DNA of 64,000 nt. Source: Arthrinium phaeospermum. Lineage: Eukaryota; Ascomycota; Sordariomycetes; Amphisphaeriales; Apiosporaceae. Location: the NCBI GenBank assembly GCA_006503535.1, contig QYRS01000012.1, positions 1,426,001 through 1,490,000 on the forward strand. The letters are read 5' to 3'. Below the pieces are notes generated by a model that had not been told where the DNA came from, did not search any database, and saw only the letters and a list, made by a program, of their open reading frames with translations. This document shows positions 1 to 11,952 of the stretch, piece by piece. The stretch's first letter is position 1. The number at the start of each line of letters is the position of its first letter. Made by a program: the position numbers and the translations under genes.

Positions 1-1223
1 TTAGAAGCCCAGTATTCCTCCAGCAGCTCGGGACAAATCTTCTTAAGCTTGGTTTCCGGCTCCATCGACGTGTTCTTGGGCGTGGCAGGGTAGCCCACCC
101 ACTGGACTTCAAACTGGAAGATGGTCTTCTTCTTCTCGTGGCGCAGGATCTTGAAGACGTGGTAGGTTTCGGCAGGCGGGTTCTTGCCCACGTAGAACAA
201 CGCAGTGGTTCTGTCTCCTTGCGACTTCCAGTAATCGTAGAGAGTCTCGGCCGCGCCGCGCTGGATCTCCTCTTCGGGCTCGTACGTGGCATCCTCCTCG
301 GCTTCGTCCACCCATTTGACCAGGATCTCGACGGAACCGTCGCTCAGGCGGCGATGCTTCAGCAGCTTGTCGATTTCGGTCTCGCCATCCTCCGCAGTCT
401 CGTCGAACTCCCGCTTCTCGAGCGCGCTCTGAATCATGTGGTCGGCGTCGTTGTCGTTGGGCTTGTCCGATGAGTCGGGCGCATCTCCGTTGTTCTGCAA
501 CAACTCTGCGTATCGCATTGCACGTTAGTATGCGACCAGAAAGATTCAAGAAAAGGTGCGAAGTGCGACGAACCTTCACCACCCATGTCGGCAACAGGCA
601 CCTTGGATGCTTTCGCCTTGTCCTCGTCTGCAGTATCCCCGTTGGTTTGCGCCGGGGTTGATTGGCTTGCCGTAGCTTTGGATGGACTGGAGCCAAGTTC
701 TACCTCAGCAGGCTTGCCCATCGATCGGCTGCGACGCTCTAGATGGTAGGAGAGAAAAGAGTAAGAGTCAGGTCCATGCCAGTAGCCGGGATGGTCGGGA
801 GGTAGATGGCAACTTACTAATCTTACCAGCCGACTGACGCGCTTTGGTGCTGGAGGGAGGGGGCGCATCCAAGGAAACCCGCGATCTGACGCGCTGGTGG
901 CTCTTGGAGGAGGAAGGCTGTGGTGCCTCATCTGTTTGAGTCGCGTTGGTTAGCTCTGGGGGTGTTGTGTTGATGGTTGCGCGACAGGTGGTGGCTGCTA
1001 CGGGCTGCGGCTGCATTTGGGGGCGGCCAGCCAAACGCGACCTTCCTCTTGAGAGGGTGTAAAACGTACCTTCCTCGTCCGCCACGACGTCATAAGGATC
1101 TGCCTTTCGCTTGAGTCCGCGACTCATCTTTTCTTCGTTGTTGAGGTTACTATCGCCGTTGACCGGTGTAGATTTGGATGGCGACATAAAGCCTTTCAGG
1201 TTGCTGAAGATAGTGGACATCAT
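1..1223 (-). CDS. Tandem-chromodomain protein, 3' end beyond window
   Basis: This is a probable histone-methyl-lysine reader of chromatin. The exons I infer are 1070-1223, 827-931, 574-738 and 505 to the left edge, joined by three short introns with GT donors and AG acceptors that keep phase; the reading frame is still open at base 1, so the C-terminus is missing. Residues 1-180 are low-complexity and basic/acidic, with a KRK-type nuclear signal near residue 38. Two chromodomains follow: about residues 185-238 (ILVKWVDE, then YEPEEEI and a C-terminal helix LYDYWKS) and about 255-309 (FEVQWVGYP, then MEPETKLKKICPELLEEYW). The aromatic cage looks fuller in the second repeat. The start is the double Met at 1223/1220. 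HP1-type proteins carry one chromodomain plus a shadow domain, while CHD1 carries two plus a helicase; what follows here cannot be seen. The domain call is firm; the exact orthologue is unknown. Confidence 0.85.
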
Positions 1224-4200
1224 CTACGCACCGCAGCAATTATGGGATGGTTGGGTACGGGCGGAGAGCTGACGAAGTGTCGCAAAAGTGGATACACGCT
1301 GGAATGGAAGGTCCAGGTAAGTTCGGGTTCCCAGCCAAAAAGTTGAGTCGGTGTCGGGTGGGCGGTTTGCGGTGTGAGTTTCGCTGAAAGGAAAATAAAA
1401 AGAGAGGTAACGCTATCCGCGACTTGACTCAGATTGGGAGCGGAATTAATTGTGATGGATCCCTTTTGGGGGGTGTTTGAATTGATGGCAACCGGTAGTA
1501 GGTTGAAGGGCGTGTAATTGATTGATGCAAGGGCCACAGAAGTTGTTGGTGAGCTTGACTTTGGGTTGGTGTGATTGACTGATCAGTACAGTATGGTGTG
1601 TGAGATCCAAGGCACGTCGCCTAGAAAGTTAGGTGTTAGGTCGGTTTGGGAATGTGTTATTGTTCAGAGGATGGCTACCAACGCGGAGCCATCGCCAGCT
1701 CGGGACAATCAATCAAACCAAATCAAAATCAGAAAGCCGCGCTTCGGGAACCAGAGCTCTGGAGCTTTCGCTCTCACTCTCTCTCACTGCGTGCACTAGG
1801 CACTAGGTTAGGTACTGTACTCCTCCTTTTGCAACAGCTCGACCGACCGATTGACCGATGGATCGCCTGACTTGTCTATCCTAGCCCAAGGAATAAATGG
1901 AGTCCTAGACGGACCCATGAAACCTGTCGGAGGAGCTCACTTCAATGTTAGCTAGCAACTAGCTCCTGCTGTGTCCGTGTGTGTCTCTCCCTCTTCCCTT
2001 TCGATTCGCGCTTGCCGGGTTGGGCTGCAAGATAGGACTTGATTGGTTGTGTTGACTCGCGTGGCATTGCTACGAGAATCGGGTATATATACTCTAGTGC
2101 CCCTACAGTATTCCCTGGCAGAAAATCATCGGTACATTCAATTCCCCTTCACTTTATTTGCTATATGACGTGGAGAGAATGCCAAAAGCACTTCCAAGAC
2201 CAGGGCCAGGGGTGTTGGACCTGTGTGGTGGTTGAATTGAATCAATAAGACGGCATGTTGACGTGGTGACCCGTGCGTTTTGCATCAGCGTCGAACCAAT
2301 CAGAAAAGTCCCTGACCTGGCCAGGTCACACATAAACATGAGCAGATCCTGTAACCCTCATTGGTTTCCTTCGATTTCTGACGGGGCTCTAGGTGACCAC
2401 CCTTCCGGTGCATTCTAGATACGGTGCGTGCATAGTGCTACTTCTCGTATTTAAGGCAGGTAAACAAATCAGGAATCCCCCGGCAGGAACGAGTAACATG
2501 ATTGTTTGTATGTAAGTGGTTGGCCCACAGCGAGTCGATTCCTCAACAACTGCAATCACGCCGTGTTTGCTAAAGGAGGAGACGCGTAAAATTCATCTTG
2601 GTTACCATCCGCTTCGGGCATCTCCTTTCATGCACTCAATGTTATATTTAAGGCATGCCATAGCAAGCGCAGGTCGCAGTAGTAGGTAGGTGCGTTAACT
2701 TTATTATGCATTGCGATAGCTTCACAAGAAGAAAGGGGGGGAGCAATGATGATGATTTGACGTGAGTCGCTATACGTCCAAGTGAATCAGTGTCTCAATC
2801 TCGATTTCGCGATTCTGTCAGTGCCAATGCTGCGTATTGTCATTGCCGAGCTGTCCACCGGCTAAAAGGATAAGCCCTCGCAGTGGGACCTTTGCAACGA
2901 CAGATAGGCAGGTGCCCCATACGCCGTAAGCCAAACAAAGCAACGTTCGTGTTTGGTTGTATCCGCGCGGTTAGACACTCCTCTGCCGCAAATAACCACC
3001 GCAATATCAACACGATAGCCTCGAAGTCCAGCCACTTTTCAGCCAGAAGATAACATAGCTTGTGTGCTGGCAAGGCCTTTGAAAATGGAGACAGCCGGAT
3101 GGATTGTCACAAAAGTTGAAGTCTATTATCCTGTATCCTGGTGAGAAACATGTTCTCAAGCATGCAGTATCCTGAGTTTACGCGCCGTCTTAACAAATTG
3201 AATGTGGCAGCGAATCTATTTCTATAGTGAACACAATATAGCCAGCTGCTCTGCAAATTTTGTCTTCGTTGTAGCTATAAGACTGAATGCATGAAGATAT
3301 TGGGCTATTCTATAGCGTCATCTCTTGCGGTGATCGATTGAGAGGCTACCATTAAACGATATAGATCCAGTTAACAGGCAGAATCATGTATTCTAGGGTA
3401 CTTTGCATACTCTATCAAGAAGAAAGAGGCCAGGACCCCGCCATTACAAAGCTCATTTCAGGTACAGGGGAAGAAGAAGAGGACGGTGAGAGATAAATAA
3501 GTCCGTTAGGCTTAGGCTTATAGGAAACTGGAAATGTTGGAACATCGCAAAGAAGCTTGTTATATCAACCCGCCCAGTTCCTCCCACAGAAGCTCTTCCC
3601 ATGCTTGACTGATATGCATCAAGCGCTATGACTTTGTATTGGATGTGTTCACTTTATTGTACAGTTTTAATATCATCCTCCCTTCGAGGAGGACGGGATT
3701 AGAAATGACCACACTCTCAAAGAAGTTGTCACTTTGAAGCGCCATGCTAAAACATCTGTTAAGCAACAATGACTATGATTCGTATATATAAACAAGCAAC
3801 TCTATTTACAGTGAGGCTTTGGTCCAATTATGTACCACTGAGCAATTAAGTTGAAACAGGAATAGCGAACAAATCCAGCAAAAGAATGAAGGGTGCAAAA
3901 TATTTTTTAGGGAAGAAATCGTTGCAGTCTGATGTATCTCACTCGACATGTTTAACCTGGCCGCCAAAGGCAAAGCCATCCAGGTAAAAGTGACAAGCCA
4001 GATGCAGAAGAAGAAAACAAAGTGTAGGAGAGTATATACTTGGAAAGGGAAGAATATGGCAGAGTAAGATATGTACAGAGAAGGGTATAAGAATGAAAAC
4101 AGCAACCGCCAGATTATACCGCACTCGGTATCAGCACACCAAGCACGCCTCTACAAGTATTGGCCCCCCGGCAAAGAGTGAATGGGGGCTGAATCAGAAG

Positions 4201-4239
4201 CGAAATAGGAAGCGAACGAGAACGAACGTGTGCCCTTGC
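1224..4239. other. Intergenic, upstream of chromodomain gene and downstream of laccase
   Basis: About 3 kb without a supportable gene. All open frames are short, start in poor context and match no family I know. The part next to 1223 must contain the promoter and leader of the chromodomain gene. The part from about 3.0 to 4.2 kb is noticeably A+T-richer than the coding regions and includes the laccase 3' flank. No tRNA, repeat array or transposon signature was seen. Confidence 0.6.
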
Positions 4240-6133
4240 TCAGATGCCCGAGTCGATCTTGGGGAAGGGCGCCTGGTCGGGGAAGTACTCGCGCCACTCG
4301 CGGCAAGTCTGCTGGTACTCCTCGAGGTCCCGCTCGCTGATCTGGTCGGCCTGCTCGGCGGCGCGCTCGAGGAAGTCGGCGCCGAGCCCGCCGCTGACGT
4401 GCCAGGCGATGTGGCAGTGGAAGAGCCAGTTGCCGGGGTTGTCGGCGCGGAAGGCGACGACGAGCCAGCCGTTGCCGGGCAGCATGGTGACGTCGCGGCG
4501 GGTCGGGTTCTCGAGGTTGAGGGCGTCGCCGCCGGCGCGGAACGCCGTCGGCTCGCCCTCGGGCGGCGAGTGGCCCAGGATCAAAAAGTCGTGCCCGTGC
4601 AGGTGCATCGGGTGCGGCAGCGCGTTCTGGTTCTCGATGACCCAGTACGTGTACACGTCCTTCTCGTCGACGACGTAGATGTTCTCGCTCCGAGGGTACG
4701 ACGTGTTGCCCTCGAGCACGTAGTCGAGCACCGGCCGGTTCCAGTCGACGTTGACGGCGCTGCCGTTGACCTTCCAGACGAACGGGGCCGCGTCGAGCGT
4801 CACCACCAGGTCCCGGTTGGGGTCGAGCACGAAGTCGGGCGCCGAACGGGAGTGGATGGGCACGAAATCGGTCGAGTCCTGGCAGGATGTATCGTTGAAT
4901 GGCGTGCCCTGGGTTGTTGGCAGGCCGTCTGGCTCAGCTGCGTCCGCATAAGTGAAGACCGCAGCTGGGAATTGGTTGAACGAGGTGCCGCAAAGTTGGT
5001 TGTCCGGGAACTGTTCAGCGAATGTTAGCTGCTGTAAGGGCGAGTGCGAGGGTTCAATGCGTAGGAAGTATATATATGAGAACGTACAGTAATATTGAAC
5101 CAATAGTTACCGGACGCCTGGTTGGCATCGATCATGACGTCGTATCTCTGACCAACGCCCATGAACAGGCTGTCCGTAGTGAAAGAGTTGACAGGGACCA
5201 TGTCGGTAGCCATGACATTGAACTGGTGGCCTTCCAGCTTGACGTGGAAGTTGTTCTCCACCGAAGGGTTCATCAGGCGCAACAGATGGCGCTTGCCCGG
5301 TTGGAGTTGGACACGAGCATACTGTCCCTTGCTGGGATCGTCAGGGTGGACATTGGTGCCATTGAAAAGAACGTTGTTGCTGGCTGGGGCCCCAGCAGTC
5401 ATGGTGACGTGAACGAGCTCGTCTGCCGCCTGATCGTAAGAGTCGCTGATGGGGAAAGGACCAAGATCGATGTCCCAGTTGTTGGAAGAGGGCCCGTTGA
5501 TCACAATGGGGCCCCAGATGCCGTTTCCATACTGCGCCGAGAAGTGAGAGTGATACCAGGACGTGCCGTACTGAGTGGCCCGCCAGCGGTAGGTCTTGCT
5601 CTTGCCCGGTGCAAGCGGACACTCAGTGACACCATTGGCACCGTCGTGAATGTTGTTATGCAACTGGCGAATGCCATGCCAATGGATCGACGTTCTAGGA
5701 CCAATAATTAGTACTCCTCTTCAGAAGAGAAAAGAAGGGGGAGGTGTCCTTACCCATTAGTCTCCAGACTGTTCTTCACGTTGATAACAACGTCGTCACC
5801 CCAGTTAGCCTGGAGGGTAGGACCAGGGAACTGGCCGTTGATGAGCATCACCTTCGGCAGGACACGACCATCTGCGGTCTCGTAGTTATCCTGCTCGGTG
5901 ATCTCCCAGTTGAAGGTCCTGGGACTCGAACCCGCAGGTGGCGTAGACGTCTCATAGTCCGTTTGGAGGTTGAAGTCGTCAGTCCAACAGGCACGGTTGT
6001 CAGGAGTATTGCAAGTGCTGGCAGCTCGCGTCTCGATCTGGGAGACCTCGAGAGCCGGCGCCGGAACCGCCGCGCTGAGACTGACGAGGAGCGAGAGGGA
6101 AACGAGGCCCCCAAGGGATGGTAGTGACCACAT
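4240..6133 (-). CDS. Secreted ascomycete laccase (multicopper oxidase)
   Basis: This enzyme oxidises phenols with reduction of O2 to water. Exons 6133-5754, 5694-5088 and 5010-4240 are separated by introns of 59 and 77 bp (donors GTAAGG and GTACGT) and give 585 residues, the usual length. An N-terminal hydrophobic signal peptide (about residues 1-20, LVSLSLLVSLSAA) precedes a short propeptide-like stretch. All four copper signatures are present: HWHGIRQ near residue 130, WYHSHFSAQYGNGIWG near 174, HPMHLHGH near 460, and HCHIAWHVSGGL near 525, with Leu at the T1 axial position. The protein ends in DSGI, the C-terminal plug typical of ascomycete laccases, here with no extension after it. No frame break is seen. 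Possible roles are melanin or lignin-type phenol oxidation; which one cannot be told. The family call is certain. Confidence 0.97.
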
Positions 6134-9100
6134 GATCGGGGGTATTAAGCTCGATGAAAGGCAGAATATTGACAGTCAAAGCAAAGTATTGCGTGGAAGA
6201 GGAGTACAACGAGTGCCTCGAAGAGAAGATGCTTCAAAGAATGATCGAAGTAGAAGTCTGAGAAAAGGGAACCAGTCGGATGGGATGCTCGATGATGTTC
6301 GAAAAGAAAACCTGTAGAATCCGGGAAGCCACGAAGATTATATAGTCGGCCAGTGAGTATATCATGGATCCACCAGTGCAGGCTGAGAGACTGTTCGAAA
6401 AGGGGCTTGTACTCATTGCCCTCATCATGGCGAGTCTGCGGCCTGCGGTCTTGGACCAAAGGATGGAATCCATGACGAAAACCCCTGGGCAGCTGTCGAC
6501 CACACCCCCTTCGCTTGAGCATCAAAGGTAAGAATCGTTCGATGAACCTGCTTACAACACCATCACGAGGGCTCCTCGCGCGGCATGAGAGCCCGTCGAA
6601 CACCATGACAAAGACGGCAATAAGCCAGAACCAACACCGGGGGGCTGAGACGAAGTTTGCCGGTCATCCCCATCCCATCGATTTTCCTCAGGTCAGGATC
6701 CAGATCCAGCCGGGACAGGGTATACAAAATCGATAGTCCTCGTGTGTAGGCGCCAATAGATGTGAAAGGGTGTGCAGGAGTGGTTGACCTGACCTGAAGA
6801 GGGAGCTCAGAAACAAAGAGGATGGGAACTTGTGATTACGGAGGGTATAGGCACCAGAGATTACCTGACCTCGCCAGTCTGGGTAGATGCTGAAAAATCC
6901 AGGGGAAACAGCATCTTGCCAATTTCCACTTTGGGAATCTAACTCGCTGTGCAACTCGGTGGGCGCTCTCAGTAATTGCCGAGGACCTCAAGGCGCTCTA
7001 TAAGAGTACGTACTGACTGGCTGCTACCCATAACTAAGACGCCCCGAGGTAACTCTGGTAGTCAGGAGACTACAAAGCATACGAATGCGATGACCCATAT
7101 CGGTTTTCGAAGACATGGAATACCCTTGTTCGTTTTCAGAGAATACCATACCGCCAGTCCGTCCCTTGGCCAGTCTCCTGAGTTGTCAGATTTGCGTAAT
7201 GCGGGCTAATGAAAAAGAAATGCGGCTGTTAATGCAGGGAACAGACCCACAGCTGAGTACTCGGTATGTCCTGCGTAAACGGAATGTGGCGGTTCGATAA
7301 AAGGGGCGGCTCGCCGTCAAGGGCGTACCGATGACCACCCTTAGCAGCGTTACTTCAAGAGTGTTGTACAAAGTAGTGACCCTTAATTCAGAGGCTTTCC
7401 GTGGCTTGAGTTTGTACTCGGTCAGATGCACAGCATGTAGATCCGGACGCAGGGTTCACTCTTGGAGGGTCAACAGACCAGCCACATAAGAACCAACGGC
7501 TTACCTGTGGTGATTGGGCGTCGACGAATAGGCAGCCTTTTCCGGCAGCTGTCAAGAAGCCACAGCCTTGTGTTGGCTGTGGCAGAGCATGGTTTAACAT
7601 CAGCTGCCTTGGGACTGAAATCCAGAGAAGGACGCCCCGACTTCGGCGAGGCAGCTGGACTCCCCGGTGGTCCAATGAGGGTTGCATGGCAGCAGGTTGG
7701 CGACCTACCAACAGGGCAAGCAGGCAAACAGTGGCATGCCTCTCCAAGTGCCAAGCTTGTAGCCGCTTCCGCGGGCGTACAGTCACCGGAAAGATGATGT
7801 ATCAAGCAGTCATCGGCTCGGTACAATATGCTTGACCGACACTGCGGAAACGAGCAGCACATATACATGTCTCCAAACCCTGCCTGATGGGGCAACTCGA
7901 ATCGTCTCTGCCATATGCCGATTTCTTGGCTGGGCTGCACTTGCATCCAATAGCCAATAGCCAGTAGTCCCTATCAGACACGGTTCTGGGAGTTTGGGAG
8001 TGGACTGGTGCGTCACAGAGTCTCTCTGCCGCGCCTTCTAAATATATCTTGTCGGCCCAGTCCATCGCCCGATATGCTTGGCGTCTATAATGCAGGGATC
8101 TGGTATTATTGCATGGGGGAGATTTCGTGCAGCAGGCAGCAATCCCCGACACGCGCAGTGGCCGGGTACAGATTGGCACGCTGCGCGAGGGCAGAATGAT
8201 TCAGAGATTACCGCATGGCGAGTGCGAGGTCCTCCGGCGTAATAGCAGCAGCAATTAAGGGGTAGGGCACTGATAGGCACCGATCTAATGCAACCCATGC
8301 AGTATCGGGAGAGAGCCATGCACTGCACTTGAAATGAATGGCCTGGTGTGGGCAGTTTAGTTAAAACGCATGGCTGCGTATGGTATTTGCTTATGGAGAA
8401 AGCGGTCAGCCCTCACCGGATTTGTTGCATCAGAAGACGTGTGAAATCTGCCTGGCACTTGGGTACAGTCACCCATTTTCTCTTGGGATTCCGTGTCCAG
8501 ACACATTTGGCGAATGAATGTTCGCCTTTGCTCAGCCGCCCCACGATGCTGACAAGGAGGGCTAGAGGATCCAGCTGAAAGAAGAATTGGGTCCTTTTAA
8601 CACGGGTAGCCACGTGAGTCGGGGATATATGATTGACGTCGTAGCTTGTAGGACCCAGCAGCCCGGGCTCGGGTTCGGTCTCTCGGCGGCGCTGATATGG
8701 ATAGCCCTGCACATACTGGTCTGTTTCAGGAAAGGCCGTGTCGTGATACACAGGGCCAAGCTGGGAGCTGAAGACGGGTTGCGGTCACCTGAGCCGTATT
8801 TTGGGATGAAAACGGTAGCAAGCTCAGCGCCACAAGTGCGCCGCCCTTGGCCTATGCCAGCAACGCCAGCCAGCTTGCTTGCGTTGACCGGCCCCAATAT
8901 TTTGCCGGTCGCATTGCAGGACCCATGTTCCCGGGAAAGGAAGGCGTTGGTTGTATGTACTTGTGACCTAGATGCTGGAGAGTTCCAATGCATGTCGCTA
9001 CCCATCTTTGCTCGATAGATTTAAACGAGCGGGCAATGCAGTTGTTTATTATCCACATATTCCTTCTGTATTATTGACCGCCAAACTTGGAAGCAACGGA

Positions 9101-11952
9101 GCAGGGACATTCCCCCGTTGAATTAAGCTATGAAACATGATGTGCATACTAGTCGTCTTAGCTCCCGCCTTCCCTGGTGCAAGTCTTTCGGGTGCAATTC
9201 TTGTGTTTCGTCGTTATGTTTTATAGCCGACATCTTTCCTTCGACTTAGCGGCTCGGAACAAACAGCACTGCGCCCTAGGTAATTGTCGGCCAGTGAAAT
9301 ACCGGCGCGGCGATTGAATTTCACCCGACCCGAGGTTGCGACACTGCCGTGGTCAGGCTTCAAATTTCCACCTTGGACGGCCTCGTGTTGCTGGACCAAG
9401 CTTCCTTGCAGACACCATGGAAAAAGCAACCACCAGCTACGTGCCGCGTCCCTCCTTGGCAACCAACCACTCACGAGCCAGCAACGCAACTCACTGGCTG
9501 TGACCCGAACGGCCCCGCTCCCTCTTACCTCTTACATGATACGCCCAAGCATATGCATTCTTTGCTTCCCCGTGCTCGTGACGCAAGGGATTAGTTGCGT
9601 CATGCAGTGTAACAGCGCCTCACGCCACCTTCTCCGCCCCTTCGTCATTCCATGAGCTCGAGGGGAAGAGACCCCCGCCTGTCCGCCCTAGCCCTCAAAA
9701 CATCGGGACCCTGCCGGACATAACAATCTGATCTAATTTAGAAAAGGGGGTAGATCGTCCACGCTATCGGAAAAATACGCCAATTTGGGAACTCGACAAG
9801 ATGGAGATCTTGCAAGATATATTGTTAATGCTGCAGTTTGTACTATCCGCAACTTACAGTTCTCGTATCTCATGGAGCCTTGAAGTTGGGGGTGCAGAGG
9901 GTTGCCACTTTCGCAGAACCTCTTGTCGAATCCTGCCGAACTCCTCTGATGGACCTAGTACGCAGACCGATCCCATACGGTATCGCCTTCGTCGCTAGTG
10001 TGATATAGCTTGTGACAACGCCGTCACAGCTTCGAATCTCGCAAGGCTACTGGATCTTGAAAAGTACCCAGCAGTCTTGAGGATCCAATAGTTCATGTAA
10101 GCTGCGAGGTCCTGAACAGGGAATGGGCCATCCATCCCGATCGTGAGGGCTGGGTGGACCACCGTGCCATCCGAAGCCCCCTTCCCACTCACCCAATCCC
10201 TGAAGGCGCGGGGACGATTTTAGAGACCACGCGGCCAGCCGGGACCCCCATCGGTAAAAAGGGTAGTGCCGCCTGCCTACCATTGCATCGGATCCGAAAT
10301 GAGGGCTCATCTCTACTGCCTCTCGTGCAACACGACATCATGGTGGATGCAGTATTTCTCATCTTCTAATAAGAGCTCCGTAAGCAAACCTGGTCATCTT
10401 GCGGACAACAGCTAACATTGATTTAGTCAAGAGCTCGCTATCTCCCCGACTTCGCTGCAAGATTCAATCGAGCCCCGGATCGAAGTCTTTCCGCCAATGA
10501 GGCGGCCATGTGTGCCTCGTTTGTGGCGTTCGGTTACGTGGCTTACGCCAGGGACACAGGCCCGGAAACCCGTTCGTCAAAGCCGCTTGGCTTGTCGGTA
10601 CCAACCGAGCACAGCCCTATGTCCAAGCTTACGGTGGATAAGCTGAGTAAGAACATCGCCAGATATTTCCTCGCATGACAGCACATCTTATTCTACGTGA
10701 TCTTCTGCCTGGTCCGAACTCGCGTTACCTAAACGCAGGAACATCTTCTGGGCCCAGAGGCATGAATGACAGCTGCAGGCTGCCTAAAGAAGGATCTGAC
10801 TCCCTAGTCCAGCCATATATCAAACAGTCCGGCATAACACAGAGAAATTGGCTGACTGTGAGCCAGACGTGTTGGCAGCAACGCTAGTTCAAGGCAGCGT
10901 AGGTTATGCTTCGAGAGAACTGAGAAGAAAAACATCGAGCTAATGGTTGCACGATATCAGCGGTACCCCCTTCTTGATCTCCATTCTAAAAATAACCGAT
11001 TATTAGATACGATGCAAGATAATGGAGCTGATAGTTGTGAGAGCACAAGATAACCAGAAATACGACACAGCTCGAGTCAGTCTCCTTCAAGCGATAACGC
11101 TTCGTATCACAACCGACAACCGGGACGAAGTAGGAGGAAAGAACATTGCGTGAGATTCAAGACCATGACTCGGCAAATTTCCCCAGGATCACAGAATGCG
11201 AGAATGTCAGCCCATATTACTAATGGGAGAAGAATAAATCCTTCCGGTATCACGGCTTCAATGCCAACGCCTCCTCTGAAAGGTGACTCCTCACACACAT
11301 ACCGCCACCAGCTGGGCCCTACATGTGATCAGAAAGGACCAGTACGCCGTATGCAGGCTTACCTGAATGCTACCCCGGGGTTACATTCGCTACCTGTCAC
11401 TGACTTAATCACTGGGCATTCGTCTCCACCTTTTATACGGATCTGTCCAATAAGCCCCCATGTGCTGCCAGTCATCAGTTATCGCGAACGAGGCGGCATG
11501 CCAACTTCGTATGTCATGGACTTGGCTCTTTGTGCATTTGAAGAGAGGTCAAGGAGGTAGATTCCGGCAACCGGCACCCGGACTTATCGGTCAACGCGCA
11601 AGGTCTTACGTCGATACGACCGACACCGCCGTTTGAAGCTTCATGGAGTGTAAGATATCTAGTTTGACAGCAAACGTGGGACGGGAACGGTATGGCGAAC
11701 AGCAGCCTTTAAGAGGCAGCCATGCAGCCACCGTGTAGTCCCGCTGCTCTAACACCCTATCAACGTGCGATCTAGTCCCGTGGAGGGAGGACGTAGGGAG
11801 GGGATCAGTAAAGGTGCACCCCGCCATACACAGCAAGGGACACCTATATAACAGCCAGCTTTAAGCCCAAGAGGCCCCAAAGAGGCAACTAATGTCGGGA
11901 TCGTAAGCCGAGTAAATTAATTTCGAGCAAACTACTGCCGTCACCTTGCGCC
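6134..11952. other. Gene-poor interval of about 5.8 kb
   Basis: Apart from the laccase promoter at the left and the FAD-oxidase promoter at the right, I see no gene I can support. Open frames are all under about 160 codons, overlap one another on both strands, and show no conserved motif. Base composition is close to 50 percent G+C, so there is no obvious AT-rich decay. No long direct or inverted repeats were noticed by eye. It could hold an unannotated non-coding RNA or a strongly decayed element. Confidence 0.5.
6338..6344 (-). promoter_or_regulatory. Possible TATA box of the laccase gene
   Basis: Read on the minus strand, TATATAA lies about 205-211 bases upstream of the laccase ATG, in a G+C-richer context. 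A leader of about 170 bases would follow. It is a motif match only; no transcription data are available. Confidence 0.4.

Noticed and set aside
4093..5028. 311-codon plus-strand frame opposite the laccase
   Set aside because: Antisense shadow in G+C-rich coding DNA; the laccase copper motifs on the minus strand decide the matter.
6134..11952. Transposon or large hidden gene in the 5.8-kb gap
   Set aside because: No terminal repeats, no transposase or reverse-transcriptase motifs in any frame, and no AT-rich RIP-like skew by eye.
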